A stretch of DNA of 64,000 nucleotides from an uncultured Myxococcales bacterium. Its GTDB lineage: Bacteria > Myxococcota_A > UBA9042 > DTJE01. The notes under the pieces are model-generated. The model did not search any database. It was not told where the DNA came from and worked only from the letters and a program-made list of their open reading frames with translations. Positions 44,751 through 53,610 of the stretch are shown here, in pieces. The stretch spans positions 65,894 to 129,893 of the forward strand of contig CAIOFV010000159.1 of assembly GCA_903857665.1 (NCBI GenBank). The letters are read 5' to 3'. Numbering within the stretch: position 1 is the stretch's first letter; every line of letters begins with the position of its first letter. Made by a program: the position numbers and the translations under genes.

Positions 44751-45887
44751 CTACGCGCGCCGGTGCCGGTACCGGGCGGCGCAGGTGCCCTCGAACGCCA
44801 CCATGCAGGGACCCACCGGGGCATCCGGCGTGCACGCCCGCCCGAACAGCGGGCACGCCTCCGGTTCCAGCCGGCCCAGCAGCACGTCCCCGCACCGGCA
44901 CCCGGGCGAGGTGTCCGCGACCTCCGGGTCCGGGGCCAGCCCGAACCGCGCTGCGGCGTCGCGATCGGCGAACGCCGCCCGTAGGCCCAGCCCCGACGCG
45001 GGGATCGTCCCGATGCCGCGCCACGCCGCGTCGCGCGCCTCGAACACTTCGTCGATGGCCGCGATGGCCGCCGGGTTGCCCGCCTCCCGCACCACGCGAC
45101 GGTAATCGTTGCCCACCTGCGGACGTCCCTCGACCACCTGCGACACCAGGTCCTTCAGCGCCAGCAGCAGATCGACCGGCTCGAACCCGCCCACCGCCAT
45201 CGCGATCGGCCGTCGTTCGACAAGCTCGCGATACTCGGAAAGCCCGGCCACCGCGATCACGTGCCCGGGCAGCAGGAAGCCTTCCGGCGCAACGCCGGGC
45301 AACCCCAGCAGGGCATCCAGGGCCGGCGGTACCCGGCGATGGCTGCACAGGATCGAGAAGTTCGGCGGCGGCGCGGCCCGCAGCGCCGCCGCGGTGGTGC
45401 AGGCCGTGGTTTCGAACCCCACCGCGAAGAACACGACCTCCCGGTCCGGCATCGCCCGGGCCAGCGCCACCGCGTCGGACGCGCCGTACACCACGCGCAC
45501 GTCCGCGCCCCGGGCCCGGGCATCCGACAGGCTGATGCGCGCCGGCACCCGGACCACGTCGCCGAACGTCGCCAGCACCACCCGCGGGTCGCCGGCCAGG
45601 CGCACCGCCAGGTCCAGGTCCGACGCGGGGCAAACGCACACGGGACAGCCCGGGCCTGCCACCAGCTTCAGCCACGACGGCAGCAGGTCCCGCAGCCCGT
45701 ACTGGCACAGCGCGTTTTCGTGGGTGCCGCAGACGTGCATCAGCCGCACGGGGCGTCCCGGGTCCAGCCGGGCGATGGACTTCGCCAGCGCGTGGACCAG
45801 CGCGACGTCACGGAATCCGGCTGCGCCGGCAAGCGGATCGGGCACGGGACCTCCGACCAAACGGGGACGAACCCCACCCCGCGGCAT
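44751..45887 (-). CDS. hypD: Hydrogenase formation protein HypD
   Basis: LMHVCGTHENALCQYGLRDLLPSWLKLVAGPGCPVCVCP; FFAVGFETTACTTAAAL; GCRCGDVLLGRLEPEACPLFGRACTPDAPVGPCMVAFEGTCAAR. Confidence 0.97.
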   Translation of the reverse strand: MPRGGVRPRLVGGPVPDPLAGAAGFRDVALVHALAKSIARLDPGRPVRLMHVCGTHENALCQYGLRDLLPSWLKLVAGPGCPVCVCPASDLDLAVRLAGDPRVVLATFGDVVRVPARISLSDARARGADVRVVYGASDAVALARAMPDREVVFFAVGFETTACTTAAALRAAPPPNFSILCSHRRVPPALDALLGLPGVAPEGFLLPGHVIAVAGLSEYRELVERRPIAMAVGGFEPVDLLLALKDLVSQVVEGRPQVGNDYRRVVREAGNPAAIAAIDEVFEARDAAWRGIGTIPASGLGLRAAFADRDAAARFGLAPDPEVADTSPGCRCGDVLLGRLEPEACPLFGRACTPDAPVGPCMVAFEGTCAARYRHRRA

Positions 45888-46111
45888 CAGGGCGCGCCGC
45901 CCTCCATCGCCACCGCCACCATCGCCATCACCTCGGCGGCCTCGGCCTCGTCCAGCACCTGGATGGCGAACCCTGCGTGGACGATCAGCCAGTCGCCGAC
46001 GGTCGCGTCCGGCACCAGGTCCAGTCGGACCCCGCGCCCCACGCCCTGCACCTCGGCCCGCCCCTCGACCCCCTCGATCGCAACCAGGCGCATGGGCACT
46101 GCAAGGCACAC
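45887..46111 (-). CDS. hypC: HypC/HybG/HupF-family chaperone
   Basis: MCLAVPMRLVAIEG...VRLDLVPDATVGDWLIVHAGFAIQVLDEAEAAE; GTG start. Confidence 0.96.
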   Translation of the reverse strand: MCLAVPMRLVAIEGVEGRAEVQGVGRGVRLDLVPDATVGDWLIVHAGFAIQVLDEAEAAEVMAMVAVAMEGGAP

Positions 46112-46114
46112 GGG

Positions 46115-46780
46115 TCACCTCCCGTCACGGAACTGGCGCATCCGCTGGAGCAGCCAGTCCGCCCAGTCGTCCAGCCCTTCGCCGGTCTTCGACGACAGGC
46201 GCAGCACCGCCAGCGCCGGGTTCAGCGCCCGGGCATCGGCCACCGCGGCGTCCGGGTCGAAATCGACGTACGGCAGCAGGTCCACCTTTCCCAGGATCAT
46301 CAGCCGCGATTCGTGGAACATCAGCGGGTACTTGGCCGGCTTGTCCGCGCCCTCGGTCACCGACAGGATCATCGCCTTGTCGTGCTCCCCGAGGTCGAAC
46401 TCGGCCGGGCACACCAGGTTGCCCACGTTTTCGACGATCAGCACGTCGAAGTCCGCCGGGTCCATCACGTCCAGCGCCGCGGCCACCATGCGCGCGTCCA
46501 GGTGGCACCCGCCGCCGGTGTTGACCTGGTGCACCGCCACGCCGTGCCGGCCGATCCGGTCGGCGTCCCGCCGCGTCTGGATGTCGCCCACGATCACGCC
46601 CAGGCGCACCCTGCCGCGCAGGCGCTCGGCCGTCCGCTCCAGCAGCGTGGTCTTGCCCGACCCCGGGCCGCTCATCAGGTTCAGCACGTAGGTGCCGGCC
46701 GCCCGGAACCGCGCACGGTTCGCCGCCGCCGCCGCGTCGTTGTCGAACAGCACGTCGCGCTGGATCGCCACTTCGGTCAT
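46115..46780 (-). CDS. hypB: Hydrogenase nickel incorporation GTPase HypB
   Basis: NLMSGPGSGKTTLLERT; VGDIQTRRDADRIGRHGVAVHQVNTGGGCHLDA; ENVGNLVCPAEFDLGE; GKVDLLPYVDFD. Confidence 0.97.
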   Translation of the reverse strand: MTEVAIQRDVLFDNDAAAAANRARFRAAGTYVLNLMSGPGSGKTTLLERTAERLRGRVRLGVIVGDIQTRRDADRIGRHGVAVHQVNTGGGCHLDARMVAAALDVMDPADFDVLIVENVGNLVCPAEFDLGEHDKAMILSVTEGADKPAKYPLMFHESRLMILGKVDLLPYVDFDPDAAVADARALNPALAVLRLSSKTGEGLDDWADWLLQRMRQFRDGR

Positions 46781-47145
46781 GCGACACCCTCCGCCTGCGA
46801 GGCCTCGTCCAGTTCCAGCGTGGTCAGCCGCAATTCGCGCCCCTGCCGGACCTCGCCCCCGATCGCCTTGCAGCGCGGGCAGGGGTCCACGGGGCCGTCC
46901 CGCGGGCCCTCGTCACCGCACGCGAAGCACCGCAGCACCAGGGGCAGGCGCGTGATTTCCAGCCGGCATCCCTCGGCGCAGGTGCCGCGACAGCCCACGT
47001 CGAAGGCGAATGTCAGCGATTCGGGGTCCACGCAGGTCAGCGCACCCAGGTCCAGCCGGGCGATGCGGACGCGGCCACCGCCGTGGCGCCCGGCCGTATC
47101 GACCAGCGCCTCCACGATCCGCTGGGCGACCGCCACCTCGTGCAT
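46777..47145 (-). CDS. hypA: Hydrogenase nickel metallochaperone HypA
   Basis: MHEVAVAQRIVEAL...LGALTCVDPESLTFAFDV...CFACGDEGPRDGPVDPCPRC. Confidence 0.95.
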   Translation of the reverse strand: MHEVAVAQRIVEALVDTAGRHGGGRVRIARLDLGALTCVDPESLTFAFDVGCRGTCAEGCRLEITRLPLVLRCFACGDEGPRDGPVDPCPRCKAIGGEVRQGRELRLTTLELDEASQAEGVA

Positions 47146-47342
47146 GGGGCGTCCTCCAGGCGATCCAGCAAATCCTGACTCTTGGAGCCATGGTGTCCGC
47201 GACCGGGAGCGGTGTCAAGGGACTCCGCGGCGCACCTGGGGGACGCCGCGGGAGCCGCGAACGCCGGATCCGATCCCGCCCGACGTCCTTCGGGATCCTC
47301 GGGTAGAATGCGCCGGCTCGGGCCCTTCTCCCGGAGGTTTCC

Positions 47343-49352
47343 ATGCGTCGTTCCCCGCTGCTGTCGTTGCTGTCCCTGGCAGTCCTGCTCACCGCGGCGG
47401 CCCTCCCGGCCTCGGCCGCGCCCATCCTTCCCGCCAGCGCCCTCAACGGGGACCTCGCCACCCGGATGGCCCGTCACGGGCGTCAGTTCTACACGTTCAA
47501 CGCCCGCCCCTTCGGCCTGTCGCTGGACGTGTACGTGAAGGACGCCGCGGCACGGAAGTCCATCGACGACTTCCTGAAGCAGGATGCCGTCGCGGACTTC
47601 CAGACGCAGTCCGGCATGCATCCCTACGACGTCATCGCGGACTTCGGCGAGCACGGCGACCTGGGCTTCTTCGGGGGCATCGCGCTGGCGGCCGCGGCCT
47701 ACGAGTACCGCGCCCTCAAGCGCGACACCGGCACGCCTCCCGCGGCCCTCGCGGCCGCCCGGGCCCGCGTGGTGCGCGCCGCCGAATCCTGGCACGTCTT
47801 CTACACGGTGACGGGCGGCAACGGCATCGTGGCCCGCGGCATCCGGCGCCTGGGCACCGACGACCTGGGCGACGCCGGAGCGCCGCCGATCTCCGGCGCG
47901 GTGCCGCCCCCGGTGCCCCTGAAGGACGACCAGGGCCCCCTGCCCCGGCCCAAGGACAACGGGTCCGAGCGGGCCGACAATTCGGCCGGCGTCCTTCCTG
48001 CCAACACCTGGTCCTGGATCGACTCGGCCTCCAAGGACCAACTGGTGGGGCAGATGTTCGGGATGGTGGCGCTGTACGACGCCATCCTGGGCGATCCGGA
48101 CATCGACCAGGTGCTGGTCCAGCACATGCGCGAGGATGCCCGCGGCGTGTTCCAGGTCCTGAAGGCCCGCCGCGACATCCTGGGTATGGAAGGCCTGTCG
48201 GGCGAGGGCCAGTACGACCTGATCATCATGGACGCCGACGGGCGGGCCACGATGTACCACGACCTGAACCCCTTCTCGATGGAGAAGATCTACCTCCCCG
48301 AAGGGTCCGCGCAGTTCAACGTGTTCAACCTGTTCATGGCCTACGCGATCCTCGAATCGATCCACCACGTGACCGGCGACGCCGACGTCGAGGACTACCT
48401 GTACCGGCAGGTGCTGGGCGACCGCGGCTTCCTGTCGATGATGCAGCGGTTCGACGACGCCAACGCGGTGTCGTACCTGTACCTGGGCCTGGACACCAAC
48501 ACCGACGTGCCGGACATGACTGGCGTGGCGCTGTTCCTGGGGCTGTACCTGGAAACGGCCGACGATGTCCGGGCCGCTCTGACGCGATACCTGGAGGACG
48601 GGTGGTGGGCGCCGAAGGACGTGACGGTGTCGGCGTCGCTGTCCAAGCAGCCGCTGTGGCACACGTTCTACCTGGCCGCGACCGGACGGACGGACCGGCA
48701 GCCGGTGGCCGTCGAGCTGGCGAACCTGCTGGGTGCGTTCCCGGTGGGCGACCCGGTCCAGGGCGGGTACTGGGACGAACCGCGCATCAACTGCGACGAC
48801 ACCGAAATCGCGGCCGGTTCCTGCCTGGCCATCGACGGCAAGACCCGCCTGACGATCGCCGGGAAGGACCGCAACGGCAGCCTGCTGGCCACCGAGGCCC
48901 TGGACCCGTCCATCCGCCCCAGTTCCAACTTCAACTCCCGCTCGAACCCGTTCGCGGTCAACGGCGGGGGTTCCGGGGTGATGCTGAACCCGGGCGGCGA
49001 CCTGCTGGCCGCCTACTGGATGGCGCGCTACTTCGACCTGGGCCTGGGCGGCAACCGCTCGCCGAACGCCCGCGCGCACATGGCCGTCGGGGGCAACCCG
49101 GAACCCGTGCCGGACAGCGCGGAGCCGGCGGGCGACACGGGCCCGGTCGATGACCTGGCGGTGTCGGAGGACGTGCCTTCGGCCGACATCACCCTCGCGG
49201 ATGTTCCCGTTGGGACGGACGTGGGTTCGGACATCACGGCGAAGGGCGGCGGCAGCGGTGGTTGCACGGCGGGCGCGCTCCCCGGTGCGACGGCTGCCCT
49301 GCCCCTGGCCCTGGCCCTGCTGGCCCTGGCCCTGCGACGCCGCCGCGCCTGA
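47343..49352 (+). CDS. Secreted protein with MYXO-CTERM-like C-terminal tail
   Basis: Signal peptide MRRSPLLSLLSLAVLLTAAALPASAAP; tail GGGSGGCTAGALPGATAALPLALALLALALRRRRA. Confidence 0.75.
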   Translation: MRRSPLLSLLSLAVLLTAAALPASAAPILPASALNGDLATRMARHGRQFYTFNARPFGLSLDVYVKDAAARKSIDDFLKQDAVADFQTQSGMHPYDVIADFGEHGDLGFFGGIALAAAAYEYRALKRDTGTPPAALAAARARVVRAAESWHVFYTVTGGNGIVARGIRRLGTDDLGDAGAPPISGAVPPPVPLKDDQGPLPRPKDNGSERADNSAGVLPANTWSWIDSASKDQLVGQMFGMVALYDAILGDPDIDQVLVQHMREDARGVFQVLKARRDILGMEGLSGEGQYDLIIMDADGRATMYHDLNPFSMEKIYLPEGSAQFNVFNLFMAYAILESIHHVTGDADVEDYLYRQVLGDRGFLSMMQRFDDANAVSYLYLGLDTNTDVPDMTGVALFLGLYLETADDVRAALTRYLEDGWWAPKDVTVSASLSKQPLWHTFYLAATGRTDRQPVAVELANLLGAFPVGDPVQGGYWDEPRINCDDTEIAAGSCLAIDGKTRLTIAGKDRNGSLLATEALDPSIRPSSNFNSRSNPFAVNGGGSGVMLNPGGDLLAAYWMARYFDLGLGGNRSPNARAHMAVGGNPEPVPDSAEPAGDTGPVDDLAVSEDVPSADITLADVPVGTDVGSDITAKGGGSGGCTAGALPGATAALPLALALLALALRRRRA

Positions 49353-49374
49353 ACCCGCCCCGGGACGTCCCGCG

Positions 49375-52300
49375 CTACATGTCCGCGATCCAGTAGTTGA
49401 CGACCATGAAGTCCTGGACGACGCCGGCGCCCAGGTAGGGTTCCTGCGTGCACAGCTGCTGCTTGTACGCGAACATGCCCCACTGGTAGTTGTTCGCCAG
49501 CCAGTCCGCGTACGACGGGATGCCGTATACCGTGGCGCCGAACGCCAGCCCGTTCGAAATCGTCTGCTCCCACGAACCGCCAACGCTGAAGCCCACGTGC
49601 CCGCCGACCTTCGTCCCACCCATCGTCATCGACGCGGTGACGTCCACGCTGAAATCGACCCCGTTCGACCACGCCTGCTCGTTTTCGATGCTGATCTGGG
49701 CGCTCCGGGGGGTGGATCCCTGGTCGATCGAGAAGGGTCCATCGGACCCGAAGGACTGGTACTTCGCCAGCAGCTTCTGGTCGTTGCCGACGTCGATCCA
49801 CCGCGACGAGGGGACGACGTTCGCCTTCGGGTAGCTGGCGAGGTCGTACGGGGTGTCGCCGAGGATGTCCTTCGTGATCTGGACGCCGTCGCTGAACTCC
49901 GCGTTGTACACGTCGCGCCCGACCGACAGGACCATGCTGGTGCGGGGGACGTCCACGACCAGGTAGCCGCCGATGTTCGCGCGCGCGGGGCTCGATGCGA
50001 CGTTGTACACGTACCGGTCGTACGGCGTCGTCGCGAACACCACCTGGTCGCTGTTGTCGGTGGCCGCATAGGTCAGGGTATGGGTCTCGGTACGGCTCCA
50101 GGTGTTGCTGTGCGTGTACTCCAGCATGAACTCGGCCTCGACCTCGGCGCTGAACACCCCGAAGAAGTCGGCCTCGGCCCCGACGATCACGCCCAGGCGC
50201 GCCGACACGTCGATCGACTTCGAGTAGCTGCCACCCGTGCTGGTGCCGAACGTGGTCGAGTTGTTGCCCTGGCTCTGGCCCATGTTCTCCAGCACCGGCG
50301 GGGCGGCCAGGACGGCCACCAGCTTGTTGTTGCCGTAGATGACCACGTGGGCCTGGTCGGTGGACCCGGTCCCCGTGTTGGCGACGGTGTGGAGCTTGCC
50401 GAGGGGCTGGGTGAAGCCCTTGTATTCCAGAACCGTGCTGTCGCCATCCACGTTGGCGGGGACCAGGATCGCGTTCTTGTTCCACGTGCCGTTGGTGCCG
50501 CTGGTGTCCAGCAGCACGAACTCGGGGTTCGCCTGGTACGTCTTGACCAGCGGGTAGCCGCCGACCGACAGCAGCTTGTCGCGCAGCCCCCAGGTCCGGA
50601 CGCGGCCCTCGTGTTCCAGCACGATGAAGTCCTGCCGCCGGTCGCCGTTGACGTCGCCGACCTGGATGTCGGCGATGGTGTGGTAGGCCGTCTTGGACAG
50701 CACCATCATGCCGTCGTCCCAGGCGATGGACGCCGGGGTGGATCCGACGGCCTTCACGAAATGGCAGGGATACTGGCCGATGAGCAGTTCGTCCGTCATG
50801 TCGCCGTTGTAGTCCCACGCCAGCAGGAAGTTCCTCGGGTAGGACGTCAGCTGGGCCCCGGTGAAGTTCTGCAGCTCGTAGGGCCGGGTGACGGTGGCCA
50901 GGGACGTCAGGGCCCCGTTCGCGTCCGCCGCATCCAGGTCATCCAGGACCTGCGCGACCAGCGACGAGGTCCAGACGAGGGTTGGATAGCCGCCGCTGAC
51001 AACCGTCTTTTCTTCGGTGTTCCAGGCGGCGAAGACCAGTTCCTTCTTCCGGTCGCCATCGACGTCGGCCATCGCCACGCTGAACAGGTTGTAGTTGTCG
51101 AAACCGTCATGCAGGTTGTTCTGGATGGGTGTCGTCTTCCGGTTGTCGCCGATCTTCGCCAGCGTCGCACCGTCGTAGATGGCATAGGAGATCGCCCCGA
51201 CCCCGGGGCGGCGCGTGGTATTACCGCTGGTCCAGGCCGCGTGGAGTGCCGGCCCGTCCACCCAGGCCACCACGATCTGCGCCTTGCGGTCCTCGGTCAT
51301 GCTGCCGACCGCCAGCCGGGCGGTCACCAGCCCGCGCCCCGCCAGGCCGGTGTCCAGGTCGCCCTCCAGGTCCACATGGTTCTGCACGGCCCATTTGCGA
51401 GCCGGAGGTTTCAAGGTGTTGTCGATCTTGTTGGAGATGACCCACAGCTTCCCATTGTGGCGGGCCTGGCTGTTGGCGGCATCCCAGTACACGGTCCCGA
51501 CGATCACGATTTCGTCGAACCCGTCGCCATCCACATCGGCGACGGCCATGTCGTAGTCGGTGGCGTTCTGGCCCGCCTCCACGGTCAGGTCGATCGCGTC
51601 CAGCACGATGGTGTCGATGGTGGGATCGGCCCCAGCGGTGTCGATGTGGGCGTCCAGGATCGACAGCTTCGCGACGGGCTGGACGCCGGCCGGAACCGCC
51701 TGGCCCGTCACCTGCGGCTTCCAGGTCAGCACGGCCGTTTCCTCGGGGAAGTCGTCGTCCATGTTCCCGGCGTGCGCCACCTTGGTCATGGTCCCCAGCA
51801 TGTCGTTGTTCAGGGACTTGTGCAGGATCGCGTGGTCCGGGAGGGTGGTGCCCGGCGGCAGGCTGACGGGCTGGTCGTCGATCTTGCCGTACGCCTGGTA
51901 GGGGTCGACCACGAACTGGTCGTTCGCGGTCCCGTCGTTGCTGGTGCCCAGCACCATGTACTCGACGATGGGGGTGAACGTCACGAAGCGCTTGTTCAGC
52001 AGCGGGGGGCTGTCCGTCCCGGCGGCGGCCTGGACCACGATGGTGGCCTGCGCCGTGGCCCCGTCGGCCGACGCGGTCACCACGACGGTCGTGGGAACCG
52101 TCACGCTGGAAGGCGGCGTGTAGGTGGTCGTCGGGCCCGCGGGATTCGAAAGCTTGCCGACCGCAGCCGGCGACACGGTCCACGCGATCGTGGCGCCGGA
52201 GTGCAGCAGCGTCGCCGTCAGCAGCAACCCCGGGTTGGCCGTGGTGATCGTCGCGGTGGCGGGGGCGATGGACAACGCCGGCGCCGGGTGCACGGTGATG

Positions 52301-53427
52301 ACCGCCTGCTTGCGGTTGTTGTCCAGCATGGCGTAGACCGTGACGGTCGTTTCGACGTCCAGCGTCGCCGGGGGAATGTAGGACACCGTGGCGCCCGAGG
52401 TGCCGGACAGCGTGCCGACCGTGGGGCTCAGGCTCCACAGCACGGTGCCGGTGCTGTTCTGCACGGCGGCCGTCAGCAGCACGGGATCGCCGCCGCTGAA
52501 CGTGTCGTCAGTTTCGGGGCTCACGGCCAGCGTGGGCTGCGTGTTGGTGACGACATCGACCGTGATCGTGGACTTCGCGGTCAATTCGCCCGCCGTGGCC
52601 GTCACCACCACCGTGGTCTTCGCGGCGACGGAGGCCGGAGGCGTATAGCCGACGGCCACGCCCGTGGCGGCCGAAAGCGTCCCGAGCGCGGGATCCAGGC
52701 TCCAGGTGATGGGCTCGGTCGAGTTCTTCAGCGTCGCGATCAGGATGGCCGTATCGCTGCCGGCTTCCAGCGCCAGGGATTCCGGGCTGACCGTCAGTTC
52801 CGGATCCGCGGGCACCGCGGGCTTCGGCTGCACCAGGATGGCCGCGGTCGCAACCGCGCCGCCGGCCGTGGCCCGGACCAGCACCAGGGTCTCTTCTCCC
52901 ACCGTGGTCGGCGGGGTGTAGTCGACCGTCGCGCCCGTGGCGGCCGACAGCGTGCCCACGACCGGGCTGAGGGTCCAGGCGATCTCCGCCTGCGAATCCT
53001 TCAGCGTGGCCACCAGCGTCAGCGGGTCCGCGCCTTCCAGCAGTTCCGTGCTGGCCGGGGCGACGCTCAGTTGCGACCAGGGGGTCACGATGATCGTCGA
53101 CTGCGCGTGAAGGGTTCCCGCCGTCGCGGTCACGGTGACCGTGGTTTCCTGATCGATGGACGCGGGGGGCGTGAAGGTGGCCGTGCCGTCGGGATTGGTG
53201 ACCAGCGTGCCCACCTTCGGGTCGATGCTCCAGGTCGGCGTCTGGCCGGCCGGCACATTGCCGGCGGTCAGGATCAGCGGTTTGCTCGCCGCCGGCAGGA
53301 CGGCCGCCGCCGGCTGCACGGTCATCGGGACGTCGGCACCTCCCCCCGAGGATCCCGAGGAACAGCCCAGGGCGAGAAACACTGCAAGCAGGCACACCGC
53401 TCCCACGTTGCGATACGCGTTCCGCAT
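49375..53427 (-). CDS. Giant lipoprotein: about 5 Ig-like domains, FG-GAP/VCBS-like repeats, and a distinctive C-terminal beta region
   Basis: VCLLAVFLALGCSSGSSGG lipobox; repeated SLSPTVGTLSGTSGATVSYIPPATLDVETTVTV-type units; DYDMAVADVDGDGFDEIVIVG, VAMADVDGDRKKELVFAAW, IQVGDVNGDRRQDFIVL. Confidence 0.82.
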   Translation of the reverse strand: MRNAYRNVGAVCLLAVFLALGCSSGSSGGGADVPMTVQPAAAVLPAASKPLILTAGNVPAGQTPTWSIDPKVGTLVTNPDGTATFTPPASIDQETTVTVTATAGTLHAQSTIIVTPWSQLSVAPASTELLEGADPLTLVATLKDSQAEIAWTLSPVVGTLSAATGATVDYTPPTTVGEETLVLVRATAGGAVATAAILVQPKPAVPADPELTVSPESLALEAGSDTAILIATLKNSTEPITWSLDPALGTLSAATGVAVGYTPPASVAAKTTVVVTATAGELTAKSTITVDVVTNTQPTLAVSPETDDTFSGGDPVLLTAAVQNSTGTVLWSLSPTVGTLSGTSGATVSYIPPATLDVETTVTVYAMLDNNRKQAVITVHPAPALSIAPATATITTANPGLLLTATLLHSGATIAWTVSPAAVGKLSNPAGPTTTYTPPSSVTVPTTVVVTASADGATAQATIVVQAAAGTDSPPLLNKRFVTFTPIVEYMVLGTSNDGTANDQFVVDPYQAYGKIDDQPVSLPPGTTLPDHAILHKSLNNDMLGTMTKVAHAGNMDDDFPEETAVLTWKPQVTGQAVPAGVQPVAKLSILDAHIDTAGADPTIDTIVLDAIDLTVEAGQNATDYDMAVADVDGDGFDEIVIVGTVYWDAANSQARHNGKLWVISNKIDNTLKPPARKWAVQNHVDLEGDLDTGLAGRGLVTARLAVGSMTEDRKAQIVVAWVDGPALHAAWTSGNTTRRPGVGAISYAIYDGATLAKIGDNRKTTPIQNNLHDGFDNYNLFSVAMADVDGDRKKELVFAAWNTEEKTVVSGGYPTLVWTSSLVAQVLDDLDAADANGALTSLATVTRPYELQNFTGAQLTSYPRNFLLAWDYNGDMTDELLIGQYPCHFVKAVGSTPASIAWDDGMMVLSKTAYHTIADIQVGDVNGDRRQDFIVLEHEGRVRTWGLRDKLLSVGGYPLVKTYQANPEFVLLDTSGTNGTWNKNAILVPANVDGDSTVLEYKGFTQPLGKLHTVANTGTGSTDQAHVVIYGNNKLVAVLAAPPVLENMGQSQGNNSTTFGTSTGGSYSKSIDVSARLGVIVGAEADFFGVFSAEVEAEFMLEYTHSNTWSRTETHTLTYAATDNSDQVVFATTPYDRYVYNVASSPARANIGGYLVVDVPRTSMVLSVGRDVYNAEFSDGVQITKDILGDTPYDLASYPKANVVPSSRWIDVGNDQKLLAKYQSFGSDGPFSIDQGSTPRSAQISIENEQAWSNGVDFSVDVTASMTMGGTKVGGHVGFSVGGSWEQTISNGLAFGATVYGIPSYADWLANNYQWGMFAYKQQLCTQEPYLGAGVVQDFMVVNYWIADM
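51990..53330 (-). repeat. Array of about 5 Ig-like (~90 aa) domain repeats
   Basis: Recurring W-[ST]-x-[SD]P-x-[VA]-GTLS-x-A-TGATV-x-YTPP-x-TV pattern in the translation of the minus strand; boundaries approximate. Confidence 0.75.
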
Positions 53428-53610
53428 GGCCGACTACCTCTGGAAGAAGGGGGGGGCTGGAGGAAGCGTTTCTCCCCCCGGCCCCATCGCCGTATTCAAT
53501 ATCCGGAGAAAAGTCCACCCATAATCGACACATCCCCCACTCGGCACCTGCCGGATGACTGAAAAATGCGGGATCCTGGGGACGGGACGACGGGAACCCG
53601 AGTCCCGGAG

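Noticed and set aside
47100-47340. Sigma54 (-24/-12) promoter upstream of hypA
   Set aside because: Candidate GG...GC elements are spaced too far apart (about 18 bp rather than 10).
45977-49153. 1058-aa plus-strand ORF spanning the hyp/secreted-protein region
   Set aside because: Out of frame with both hypABC (-) and the 47343 gene (+); compositionally a high-GC shadow ORF.
51990-53330. Repeat array as CRISPR or satellite
   Set aside because: Similarity is at protein-domain level (~270-bp units, diverged DNA), inside one reading frame; not short identical repeats with spacers.
49150-53562. 1470-aa plus-strand ORF with apparent repeats
   Set aside because: The repeats are the antisense image of the Ig-like repeats in the minus-strand lipoprotein; no recognisable domain in this frame.
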